DNA of 64,000 nt from Apricaphanius iberus (Eukaryota > Chordata > Actinopteri > Cyprinodontiformes > Aphaniidae). Below, piece after piece: positions 37,001 through 55,298 of the stretch. The position numbers and the translations under genes were made by a program. The DNA lies in the NCBI GenBank assembly GCA_028564705.1, contig JAPXFQ010000113.1, positions 2,418,001 through 2,482,000 of the forward strand, in the 5' to 3' direction. Each line of letters begins with the position of its first letter. Position 1 is the stretch's first letter. Below the pieces are notes generated by a model. The model had not been told where the DNA came from, made no database searches, and was given only the letters and a program-made list of their open reading frames with translations.

Positions 37001-39250
37001 CCGTTCACAATCAGGCTATTAACTGTCAAAGCTGAAAACCTAAAAACTGGTTAGCTGACTTGAGTAAAGATAAAAAGGAATTTTATACAAGATAAGTTAT
37101 AATATATGTTAAACACCCTGTAGTGAAGGTTTATTTTTCTCTCATAAATGAAATAAATGATCATTGTATGAATACATAAAATAAAAATGCATGAAATTGA
37201 GCTCAAGTGTTTCCTACAGTTGGATTAAAACTGAGGTAAATTCAGCTGATCATGACAGGGAATGGTACAAACTTGTCTTGATGAAGCTCTCACTGTTGGT
37301 AATGCATATCAGAGCAGAAAAGTAATAATAAAATCAAAGGAATTATTTGTAGACCATTAAAACCAGAGTCCAAGCATGAAACTACTGAAGGATCAAAGAA
37401 AACCTTTTGGTACCACTAAGTATCCCAAAAGTTTGTAAGAAATGTAAGAAGTTTGGAACCATTTGTAAATCTTTCTGCCTGACCAAACTCAGCATTCAGG
37501 AAAGAAGAGCCCCCTTCAGAAAGTTATCAAGGAACAGAATGCCCACCAAGAAGGAGCTCCAATGTTAATCTGTGGAGTTTGGAGGGCAATGCAAAAAAGG
37601 ACAACCACGAATGCCTTCCACCAATAAGGCCTGATGAAAATCCCAGCCTGCTGAAATTTTGCCGAAACACACCTTGTAAACAAGGAAAAACGTATTTCTC
37701 TGTTCTGATGAAAGCAGACTGGAACTTTTTGGCCCGAAACCCCAAGCATCGTAACAGTAGAAAAACAGGAACCACTCATCATATGGCTTCTTTAAAGTAA
37801 GGTAGTGGCAAGATCATACTGTGGGGGTGTGCTGCTACAGGGACCAGGTGACTAGTCCGGATAGAGGGTGAAATGACAAATACAGAATGATTCCCTGAAA
37901 AAAAAAAAACTGCTCCAGAGTTTTATGAAACTCAGACAGGTGACAATGTATCTTCCAGTATGACAATATAGTGGAGAAAGCAGCCAAGATGAAAAGTTAG
38001 AGGCTTCAGGGACAATCTGTGACTGTCCTTGAATGGCTCAACCAGATCTCAGAGTTAAATCTCTTTGAACGTCTCTGGAAAGAGCTAAAAATGGCTGTCT
38101 ACTGAGGCTGACCATCCATTCTGACTGAGCCTCAGAGGACCGCAGAGAAAGATTTCAGAAAACACCTCACATATAAGTGTAGCAAGCTTATAGAAACATA
38201 GCAAAGAAAAAAAATTAAGATGTGCTTTCTGCAAAAGGTGCTTCAGCAACTATGATTAATAACAGTATTATCACCATTTGTTTTTTTTCTGTTTGATATT
38301 ATGAAAATACTTTGTGTATCTATTTAAAAAAAGAAAACAGTATTGATGTAGATAATAAATTAAATCCGTAAGGTAAGAAAATCGGGGAAAGGTGTAAAAA
38401 CTTTGTAGATATGATATTCATGACATATACACCTAAGAATTACACAAAAATACATACGAATGACATTTATGTTTTCACATATACACGAATTCTATACTGT
38501 TAATGGGTACAACTCATATGCAATAATCTATAATATTCCAATATTAAATCATGTATTATAAATTTGTATCAAATTGCATTACACATTAATTTAGATTTAA
38601 CGACGCTTAAAATGTTTACTTAGATTGTTGCCTAAAAAACATACAGAGTAATAATCGACATGATTTAATTAATCCCAAATCAGTGACGTGTGATAATATA
38701 CCAGCTGACTGGATATAGATTGACTTTAATGACACTAAGAAAACCGCAGCTGTCATATGAAACAAACTACATGTCTGGTTGAAGATATATTCGATAATAA
38801 ATCTGTTGACAAAAATACTTCACGACTCACTTGTTGAAGTGTTTTCAACAATGATCAGTTTAAGGTTCGGGGTTTTTTCCCCTTTCCTTTTTGTGTCCCC
38901 AGCCTCACCTTAAATTACGCCCTGTGGTACACAGCCGATTCAGCAGCGGCTAGGCTAAGCTAACAGTCCGAACAAGAAGGCTAGCTTTATGTCACTTGGT
39001 CATGAAAGTCCCGAATCAAATCCGGATCAGTTCACCCTCTACGTGTACAAGACTGGCACCGGAACCAACTGTTACGTTAGAAAACAACCTCAAATGAAGC
39101 GTAACGAAAACAATTTCACCACCCCTTGGCCTGTGTCCCCTTTCTTTACTGTGCGCCTCTTTAGCTAGCAGCTGGGCACACTACTGTTTGGGTTTTGAAG
39201 CACACCGACGGGGTGCAGCTGTTTTGTTATCAAGGACATTCCAGTGTCCG
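30846..39250 (-). CDS. armc1: armc1, armadillo repeat-containing protein 1 (complete gene)
   Basis: Coding exons join as 36660-36499, 36079-35988, 34772-34580, 34085-33969, 33860-33786 and 31037-30846. All have GT/AG ends and matching phases, giving 276 residues against 282 that I recall for human ARMC1. Residues 1-110 form the armadillo-like part ([17 protein letters not shown]). About 128-200 look like a heavy-metal-associated-type fold ([10 protein letters not shown] ... G-V-I-S-F-T-F-Q-M) without a CxxC metal site. The C-terminus ends in an amphipathic [14 protein letters not shown] tail. Known of the family: an outer-surface mitochondrial protein linked to the MIB/MICOS bridging machinery and mitochondrial distribution. 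A non-coding first exon lies at about 38909-39250. Head-to-head with mtfr1, about 4.3 kb apart. Confidence 0.95.
31038..33785 (-). other. armc1 intron 5
   Basis: Mostly unremarkable AT-rich DNA. At 32884-33000, 'CTAGGGGTGGGCGGTATGGC' and 'ATTACGGTATT' words mark the edge of a common fish DNA repeat. 33230-33290 has another repeat-like 'TAGGGGGCAGTG' word. No exon inside. Confidence 0.5.
33786..33860 (-). CDS. armc1: armc1 coding exon 5
   Basis: 25 codons, [19 protein letters not shown], between acceptor TTCTGTCAG and donor GAG|GTAAGG. Confidence 0.95.
33969..34085 (-). CDS. armc1: armc1 coding exon 4
   Basis: 39 codons, [19 protein letters not shown] ... D-L-K-A-E, acceptor TTGTCAAG, donor GAG|GTATAT. 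The core of the heavy-metal-associated-like fold. Confidence 0.95.
34086..34579 (-). other. armc1 intron 3, GC-richer segment
   Basis: 34200-34560 is less AT-rich than the neighbouring introns and leaves long overlapping open frames on both strands (93 and 99 codons). I recognise no protein family in them and they lack start or splice context. It may be an old repeat or retrocopy fragment. Confidence 0.35.
34580..34772 (-). CDS. armc1: armc1 coding exon 3
   Basis: Acceptor CACCTTGAAG; codes [19 protein letters not shown], then an alanine/glutamate-rich linker and R-R-K-A-H-F-F-L-G, ending H-I-D-G-L-D-D-S at donor TCT|GTAAGT. Phase 0. Confidence 0.95.
34898..35445. mobile_element. Non-autonomous inverted-repeat element in armc1 intron
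   Basis: Left end AGGCCCTGTCCACACGTAGC and the right end, reverse-complemented, AGGCCATGTCCACACGTAGC differ by one base and continue with CGG. There is no coding capacity. Ends of this type are typical of hAT-like miniature elements in fish. I could not identify the target duplication. Confidence 0.8.
35988..36079 (-). CDS. armc1: armc1 coding exon 2
   Basis: Acceptor CCCTTGCAG then [20 protein letters not shown], ending M-Q-A(A) at donor AA|GTAAGT. The last lysine codon is split 2+1 with the next exon. Completes the armadillo-like part. Confidence 0.95.
36499..36699 (-). CDS. armc1: armc1 start exon
   Basis: ATG at 36660 begins [14 protein letters not shown]. The exon codes 54 residues and ends S-A-L-L at donor TTG|GTAAGC, phase 0. 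About 39 bases of 5' untranslated sequence follow the acceptor. An upstream in-frame ATG (36726) lies before the acceptor, in the intron, so it is not used. Confidence 0.92.
36785..37005 (+). mobile_element. tRNA-derived SINE in armc1 intron 1
   Basis: Contains a B-box-like GGGTTCCATTCC about 40 bases after an A-box-like stretch, then a body and the shared 3' end 'TGTAAAGCGCTTTGAGTTGT' followed by 'GCGCTCTATAAATTAAGTCC'. This order is that of fish tRNA-derived SINEs with an L2-like tail. The tRNA part is diverged. Confidence 0.65.
37410..38230 (+). mobile_element. Tc1-like transposon, badly decayed, in armc1 intron 1
   Basis: Fragments occur in transposase order on the plus strand: 'ATTCAGGAAAGAAGAGCCCC', 'AAGAAGGAGCTCCAATGTTA', 'CCACCAATAAGGCCTGATG', 'TCTGTTCTGATGAAAGCAGA', 'GTCCTTGAATGGCTCAACCA' and 'AACGTCTCTGGAAAGAGCTA'. 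Every frame is broken. It lies antisense to armc1. Confidence 0.75.
38231..38908 (-). other. armc1 intron 1, promoter-proximal part
   Basis: AT-rich DNA without recognisable elements up to the donor of the first exon. Confidence 0.5.
38909..39250 (-). promoter_or_regulatory. armc1: armc1 non-coding first exon and promoter region
   Basis: On the minus strand a consensus donor, TTTAAG|GTGAGG, ends the exon at 38909. The sequence upstream is GC-rich relative to the surroundings and has no TATA box that I can see. It would splice to the start exon (acceptor TACTAAAG at about 36700 after a pyrimidine run). The transcription start is not defined; 39250 is an estimate. Confidence 0.55.
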
Positions 39251-39424
39251 CGATGGGATGGCAGTCATTTTAAATGGCATTTTTTTCCGCCGGGGTGTGC
39301 GGGAATGTAAAACAAACGTATATAGCTTTCCTGAACTCTGATTGGACAAGGCTAAATGCACTGGCTCCTTCGATACGTCACTACGTGTGCCATATTGTGA
39401 GTGGCACATTCAATAACAGTAATT

Positions 39425-39683
39425 ATTACGGAAGAGGATTAGGGCCACTGAAAAAAAATAAAAGTATTCTGACTTTAATCTCAGAATTCTGACTTTTTCT
39501 CAGAATTCTGACTTTCATCTCAGAAGTGACGTCTGGCTGCAATGCAGATGGACACCAGGGAACGACCTGCAATGACAGAGATGTGAACATTCCGGACGTC
39601 ACTTCTGAGAAAAAAGTCAGAATCCTGATATTAAAGTCAGAATATATATATTTTTTTCAGTGTCCCTAATCCTCTTCCGTAAT
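39425..39683. mobile_element. Fold-back miniature element upstream of armc1
   Basis: The two ends are reverse complements over almost the whole length: both begin ATTACGGAAGAGGATTAGGG and both contain TTCTGACTTTAAT and CTCAGAAGTGACGTC. The left arm has one extra copy of a CTCAGAATTCTGACTTT unit. The central loop is about 50 bases. It lies about 200 bp upstream of the armc1 first exon. Confidence 0.85.
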
Positions 39684-40037
39684 GAATCTTTTAATACTTA
39701 GGAAAACAATTTTTATATTTACTCATAAATGTTGATTCCAACACTTCCCCAATGTCTGTAGAGCAAATGTAATCATTTTAGAAATTATTTTATTTTGACT
39801 TTTATTGTCTTGTTTTTCAGCTGCCGGTGTTACTGAACCATCCATCTGGTTGCTTATCCTTGCAGGCTTCTGGTGTTTATCCATTGTCACCAATGAAGTG
39901 AGAAACACCCTGGAAATGTTGCTATTCTGGGACAGGACAACAGAGAGACACACAGCATGGAACAACACATGCAAACACTCATATCTAAGGTTAAAAAACA
40001 AATGCAGCGTTATATTTTCATTGTTATTACTTATACA
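39684..40037. other. Intergenic spacer
   Basis: Unremarkable AT-rich sequence; the 83-codon frame across it is not recognisable. Confidence 0.4.
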
Positions 40038-41306
40038 CAGTGCTCTGCATAAATGAGTACACACCCTTTAAAAAGTATTAATTTAATCAGAAGCTCAATG
40101 AACAAAAGAAAAATGTCCAAACTTTCCACAAGGCCGAGTTTTATTGAACACCTATTTAACTCCATAACATGAAATGAAGGTTCATAATATATAAATAGAT
40201 GTGTGTTTTTGGATCATTGTTGTGTTGGAAGAGTGATGGTAGCATGTCCTCCTTCAGTATAGAGCAGTTCATTGTTGAGTTCATGATACCATCAATGAAA
40301 TTCAGCTCCCCAACACCAGCAGCACTTATGCAGCTACACATAATGAAACTGCCACCACCATGTTTCACTGTAGGCGCCATGCATTTTTCTTTGAAATCCT
40401 CTCCTTTACGACACCATATAGTTTTTAAACCATTAGTTCCAAAAACAGTGATCTTGGTCTCATCACTCCAGAGTATAGAGTCCCAGTAGTCTTTATTTTT
40501 TCAGCATGGACCCTAGCAAATTCTAGGCGTGCTTTTATGTTCATGGGCTTCAGGAGAGGCTTTAGGAGAGGCTTCCTTCGTGGACGATACCCATGCATGC
40601 CATTCCTCTGCAGTATGTGCCGTACGGTGTCCCGGAAAATGGCCACTCCAGTTTGGCTTTCTACTGCTTTAACTAACTGCAGTGAACTTGCATGGCGATT
40701 TTCTTCAACCCTTCTCATCAGAAGACGCTCCTGTCTAGATGTAAACTTCGGTGGACGACCTTGTAAGATGGTTGCACTTCCATCTTTCTCAAATGTTTTG
40801 ATCACTTTTGCTACAGTATTTTGACTGATATGTAAAGCTTTGCTGATCTTCTTGTAGCCCTCACCTTTTTTGTGTAAATAAATGATTTCCTTTCTCAGAT
40901 TTCTCTTCAATGGGGAGCTATTACTGACAGCATGAAATGGGAAGGGCTTTTCTTTGTAAAGTAATGCCCTTTTATTGTCACCTGTCTGCTGGACACGTCT
41001 TAAACGAATCACTAGACTCACATGTGGTTGAATGCCTGTTAATTAGAAGTTTGTAGTCTTAAGTGTGGCTTTTCTCCTAGGACTATAATTGGGGTGTACT
41101 CATTTTTGCAACATGGGCTTGAATGAATTTCTTAGGCAAATCACTTTTTTTGTGTGTGCAAATGAACAAATCTTGTTTGTAATCAATGGCCCACATTTGT
41201 GGAAGTATTTTTTAGTAGAGTATATCATACAAAATGTTGTTTCTGAAAGGAAGCTAAAGGTTTTCTGACACACGTAGTGGGGTGTACTCATTTATGCAGA
41301 GCACTG
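40038..41306 (-). mobile_element. Tc1-like transposon with both inverted ends
   Basis: Left end CAGTGCTCTGCATAAATGAG and right end, reverse-complemented, are the same 20 bases and continue with TACACCC/TACACAC. TA flanks the right end, and TA lies within four bases of the left. The minus strand carries a broken transposase that lacks the C-terminal third, so the element has an internal deletion and cannot encode its own enzyme. Confidence 0.9.
40150..41021 (-). pseudogene. Tc1-like transposase pseudogene
   Basis: From high to low coordinate: a helix-turn-helix region (G-E-G-Y-K-K-I-S-K-A-L-H-I-S), a G-R-P-P-K-F linker and the R-R-K-P-L-L segment. A shift near 40500 moves W-S-D-E-T-K (first catalytic Asp) into another frame. 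That frame continues through V-K-H-G-G-G-S-F-I-M to N-N-D-P-K (second Asp) at about 40220. Downstream the coding sequence, including the third catalytic residue, is deleted. A short duplication repeats L-L-K-P. Most like Tc1-type DD34E enzymes. Confidence 0.85.
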
Positions 41307-42541
41307 TATGTATATTTAAAAGTTCTACTGCTTTGTTAGAAATGGTGAAAATAGCATTTAAATTCTCTGATTATTTAATTGAGAGGGTGCAATTACAAAC
41401 AAATTGTTTAATATGCATTATTTTAGGGAACAGTTACACATTAGGCTCAAACAATACTTGTACAGCTGACCTGAGATGCGTACTATTGAGTAGGCCTATA
41501 GGCCACAGACAGATTGGTTTACACTTTATTCTCACTGATCATAATATACCTCTTTACTTACAACTTACAATGGCTTACTAACTAATGTGAAACAGAAAGA
41601 CCTAGTGCTGCTAAGGCCTCACAGAACATACAAATTAAAAATGTAAGGAAGTCATGACCCAATTCTTGGTTCCGCACACAAGCATTTTTGTCGCTTGGGA
41701 CAATCAGAACACAATCAGCATCAACAGCCACTATTTTGTTGTCTTTTTAAATAATTCTAAAAAGCAAAAACTTTTTCGTAATTTTCAATAATGCATTTTA
41801 TTTAAGGGCACTTTTCTAAAATCCAAGATCACTTTAGACAAAAGGGAAAAAAACAGAAAAATAATAAAACACAATAAATCAAATAGTGAATAAAAAGACA
41901 GTAAAACAATCAAAATCAGTGTCTTCTTGCTTTGCTCTCAGCGAGGACGGATGCTTTTTTTTCCTCCCTCCTCCTCCTGTGTCTTATCCCACAGCTCTCT
42001 GTATCCTGTGCCTCTATCTGGAGTATCTTTTGGCAATTTTCTCAGAAACCAAAACTGAATAAGCGAAGATGGAAATGGTCAGCTGGTCTCTGAATGCTAT
42101 TGATAAAATCTACTCAACTCTATGAATCACCTGATAAAAGGAACAAGACGGGTGGTTGATGAAGATCTGAGTGAATGGGAAGGAGTGGCTATTGTGGCGA
42201 TGTGAAGCAGGAGGTCACACACAGATAAAGGGGTTCAAACCTGTGGATGCACTTATTTTAAAGTTGGTATTGTGGTTAAGTTCTGTAAATGGTCTTATGA
42301 CCCCAGATTAGCATAATGGTAACCACAAGTACGGTTCCGACCCCAGTTAGGGGAACTATTGGCCTAAAGAACCCAATGCCACTCAATATATGGCAGCGTG
42401 TTTGACGTAAGAGCCACGCTGTTCATTTTTCCAGGTCGTGGTAAAAATGGGAAAGGCGAATGCTGATTGGAGGAACCTTATATCAGTCAACACAATCAGC
42501 CAATCCGTGCTCTGTATTTTCTTTAACCTAATTGGTTAAGA
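41307..42541. other. Intergenic spacer between armc1 and mtfr1
   Basis: No gene or clear element recognised. 41935-42130 is a little GC-richer, with pyrimidine-rich runs. Confidence 0.4.
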
Positions 42542-42549
42542 ATACAATC

Positions 42550-43537
42550 CAGTGTTGCCAACTTAGCGACTTTGTCGCTAGATTTAGCGACTTTTCAGAC
42601 CCCTATAGCGACTTTTTTTCAAAAAAGCGACTAGCGACAAATCTAGCGACTTTTTCTGGTGTTATTGGAGACTTATCTGGTGTTTTGGAGACTCTGGCGT
42701 GAAGCACGTTTTGTTCTGCAGTTACTGTCCTCAACGTGAGCCCCTCCCCCGTCCCAAAGCACTTACAGGCGGCCAGTCTCACAGTAGCCTTGCGCAGCAG
42801 TCCCATCTACAGTCTATGGGCGGAGCAGAGAGAGAGAGAGAGGAGACCCTCACCACTCGGCGTCCGGACTGCAAATGAAATGCGCTTGCGCAAAAGAAAG
42901 CCCCCGCTGGCTTGCAGAGCGGGATTTAAATGTAAACGTTTCTTGCTGTGACGCTGTCACACAAATAAATCACTGCATTTGACTCACACAACCTCAGCAG
43001 CTCAGTCACTTATTCACCTCGTCCACTGTGTGTGTAGCCTACCTCTCTGTGACATAAGATCTTGCTAGCTAGCTCAGCAAAAAAAAAAAAAAACTTTAAA
43101 AAAAAAACCTAAGTAACTCTGCCAGAGTGTGTCTTTTGGGTCACTTTGCCGGTCCCAAGCCCGGATAAAGGAGGAGGGTTGGTTGTAGAGCTAGCAATTT
43201 CACCCTACAGAACAATCTTTTGATTAAATTTGCTGTTATAACATTTAACAATACAGGACAAAACTGATGTGTGTAATGTGGATCTAGACAAAGCATTAAA
43301 ATCATTAAATGTTAATGTTGAAATTATTTTTGTACATTTGTAGTTCTAAACATATTTAAGGTGTTTTTTACTCACTTTTGTCTCTCCCACGACGTTATTC
43401 CTCTCTCCTACAGCGTCTATTACAGTTATTTGCAAATTGCCAATTATGCAAATTAGGCGATGACGTCATTTAGCGACTTCTAGCGACTTTTGGGACAGCC
43501 AATAGCTACTTTCCTTACTGAGGAGTTGGCAACACTG
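42550..43537. mobile_element. hAT-type element with perfect 8-bp target duplication
   Basis: Begins CAGTGTTGCCAACT and ends with its reverse complement; ATACAATC stands directly outside both ends (42542-42549 and 43538-43545). The 8-bp duplication and CAG...CTG ends are hallmarks of hAT transposons. Subterminal DNA has AGCGAC repeated six times direct and once inverted within 42565-42650, and twice more near the right end. No transposase frame is present, so it is non-autonomous. Confidence 0.9.
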
Positions 43538-43559
43538 ATACAATCCCAAAGCTCCTAGT

Positions 43560-52421
<8,862 letters not shown>

Positions 52422-53206
52422 GATCTTCTTAAAAGGCTAATATCTCTTTGTAATCAGTGTTGTAGTGGCATTAGCAGGGTTCAGTCAGTACCGGTCTGCA
52501 TTTTGAATGCTGACATTTCTTCCATGTGCTGTTTGCACGTTCAAAGTATTGGTCCCAATTAGGTTTATCAAGAAAATCTTTGAGTATTTTGTTGCCTTTG
52601 GTTTAAACTGGCATTGTGAGGCAGGATGTTGAGGCTCTTACCATTTCTCATAGATTCTGTCTGGCTGCTTATATAAGCCTTTTTTTATGAGTGAAGGAGG
52701 CAAGATTGTCAGCAATATGTAGTTTTTGATGTTAAAAGTTTTGCAGAAAAGTTCTCTTAAGAAATTGTGAATCATTTTAAGAAAAGTTGGTCTTTCCTGA
52801 CTTCTTTTTCCCCTTAGCATTAATTTAACTCTTAAGTTTGACAAAAAAAAATGAAATGAACAGTTTCTAAAGAGACCAATGAAAAACTATCATTTTGATC
52901 TCTTGTACTATGTATATAATTTCACATACAGGGCATTTGAATAATTTGTGTACCTTCATTTCAACTTCAAGGTGTCTGGGTTTTTTTATGTGGGAAATCC
53001 AAATAAAGTGCATGTTTGAAGTAGCAGGAAAATGATCGTTGGGTTTCCAAAGACCTAAAGCTGGGAAATGGGATGTGAATTTATTTTCAGCCCTCTTTTT
53101 ACTGTTTAATCGGGTAAACTCCTCAACATGCAGAAAACCGGCCTGTTGGACACTTCCAGATCTTCAATCTGGCTGACCTTGAACTATTTTGAACAAATAC
53201 CCTGTA

Positions 53207-54817
53207 CACTACCGTTCAAAAGTTTGGGGTCTCCCAAACAATTTTGTGTTTTCCATGAAAAGTCACACTTATTCACCACCATACGTTGTTAAATGAATAA
53301 AAAATAGAGTCAAGACATTGACAAGGTTAGAAATATTGATTTTTATTTGAAATAAGATTGTTTTTACATCAAACTTTGCTTTCATCAAAGAATCCTCCAT
53401 TTGCAGCAATTGCAGCATTGCAGACCTTTGGCATTCTAGCTGTTAATATGTTGAGGTAATCTGGAGAAATTGCACCCCACGCTTCTAGAAGCAGCTCCCA
53501 CAATTTGGATTGGTTGGATGGGCACTTCTTGCGTACCATACGGTCAAGCTGCTCCCACAACAGCTCAACGGGGTTCAAATCTGGTGACTGCGCTGGCCAC
53601 TCCATTACCGATAGAATACCAGCTGCCTGCTTCTTCTCTAAATAGTTCTTGCACAATTTCGAGGTGTGTTTTGGGTCATTGTCCTGTTGTAGGATGAAAT
53701 TGGCTCCAATCAAGCGCTGTCCACTGGGTATGGCATGGCGTTGCAAAATGGAGTGATAGCCTTCCTTATTCAGAATCCCTTTTACCCTGTACAAATCTCC
53801 CACCTTACCAGCACCAAAGCAACCCCAGACCATCACATTACCTCCACCATGCTTAACAGATGGCGTCAGGCATTCTTCCAGCATCTTTTCAGTTGTTCTG
53901 CGTCTCACAAACGTTCTTCTTTGTGATCCAAACACCTCAAACTTGGATTCATCCGTCCACAGCACTTTTTTCCAGTCTTCCTCTGTCTGGCCAATAAAAG
54001 AAAAAGATTAAGATGGGCAAAAGAACACAGTCTCAGATATGGCTTTTTCTTTGCCACTCTGCCCTGAAGCCCAGAATCCCGCAGCCGCCTCTTCACTGTA
54101 GATGTTGACACTGGTGTTTTGCGGGTACTATTTAATGAAGATGCCAGTTGGGGACCTGTGAGGCGTCTGTTTCTCAAACTAGAGACTCTAATGTACTTAT
54201 CTTCTTGCTCAGTTGTGCAACGCGGCCTCCCACTTCTTTTTCTACTCTGGTTAGAGCCTGTTTGTGCTGTCCTCTGAAGGGAGTAGTACACACCGTTGTA
54301 GGAAATCTTCAATTTCTTAGCAATTTCTCGCATGGAATAGCCTTCATTTCTAAGAACAAGAATAGACTGTCGAGTTTCAGATGAAAGTTCTCTTTTTCTG
54401 GCCATTTTGAGCGTTTAATTGACCCCACAAATGTGATGCTCCAGAAACTCAATCTGCTCAAAGGAAGGTCAGTTTTGTAGCTTCTGTACCGAGCTAAACT
54501 GTTTTCAGATGTGTGAACATGATTGCACAAGGGTTTTCTAATCATCAATTAGCCTTCTGAGCCAATGAGCAAACACATTGTACCATTAGAACACTGGAGT
54601 GATAGTTGCTGGAAATGGGCCTCTATACACCTATGTAGATATTGCACCAAAAACCAGACATTTGCAGCTAGAATAGTCATTTACCACATTAGCAATGTAT
54701 AGCTTGTGTTTCTTTAAAGTTAAGACTAGTTTAAAGTTATCTTCATTGAAATGTACAGTGCTTTTCCTTCAAAAATAAGGACATTTCAATGTGACCCCAA
54801 ACTTTTTAACGGTAGTG
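53207..54817 (-). mobile_element. Tc1-like transposon, complete ends, with an internal inversion
   Basis: TA duplications flank the element (53205-53206 and 54818-54819). Left end CACTACCGTTCAAAAGTTTG and right end, reverse-complemented, CACTACCGTTAAAAAGTTTG match over about 25 bases with one difference. It carries a transposase whose frame is disrupted only around 53989-54029, where a segment is inverted. It looks like the youngest DNA transposon of the window. Confidence 0.95.
53369..54405 (-). pseudogene. Tc1-like transposase, DD34E type, split by a micro-inversion
   Basis: The first frame (54405-53905, 166 codons) starts M-A-R-K-R-E-L-S and has the paired helix-turn-helix region (S-M-R-E-I-A-K-K-L, then R-L-T-G-P-Q-L-A) as far as K-K-P-Y-L-R-L. 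Beyond that its sequence is nonsense. The second frame (53965-53369) resumes with L-W-T-D-E-S-K-F-E-V-F, then V-M-V-W-G-C-F, D-N-D-P-K-H and L-N-P-V-E-L-L-W-E, so all three catalytic acidic residues are present. Between them the plus strand encodes A-N-K-R-K-R-L-R-W-A-K-E-H, the segment missing from the minus strand. Confidence 0.92.
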
Positions 54818-54819
54818 TA

Positions 54820-55298
54820 TGTCACATGGTTATGTGGAAATAAGTACCTGTTTTAAATATTCAGTGCTTAAAATGTCTATTTGGATTACATAGGAGACAA
54901 ACTGAGCCATAAAAGCAAACGAATATGTTGAGAGGCATGACGCAGGTTTACATGTTACATTTTACAGTCACTGGTGCATTTCTCAGTATTAAAGTTTGCA
55001 CAACTGCTTAGGGGTTTCTAGAAAACAATTGGTGCAAAACATAGTAGATAACCTGCAAAAACAAAGTCACTTTCTCAAAATGGAAAGTCGATTTCATAAA
55101 AGTCAGTTGCTCAAAATGAGTAGTTCATGCTTCAAAAGGGGGTCCCTTAAAAATAATTGATCATTCTTTGAAAGCAAGAATTTATGTCAATCTAAGTGCT
55201 AGTGTTGTTAAAATGACAAGTTATACCGGCACACTTTTTAAACAAGCAGGTCAAAAGGTTTGAACATGTTTTCACTGTGACAGATTACTCTGGAAGTG
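54820..55298. other. Intergenic spacer
   Basis: Nothing recognised. Confidence 0.4.

Noticed and set aside
36785..37005. A functional tRNA gene
   Set aside because: Only A- and B-box-like words are present, with no cloverleaf, and the sequence continues into a LINE-like tail; it is a SINE.
53369..54405. Two separate overlapping genes on the minus strand
   Set aside because: They are the two halves of one Tc1-like transposase separated by an inverted segment, inside a single element with terminal repeats.
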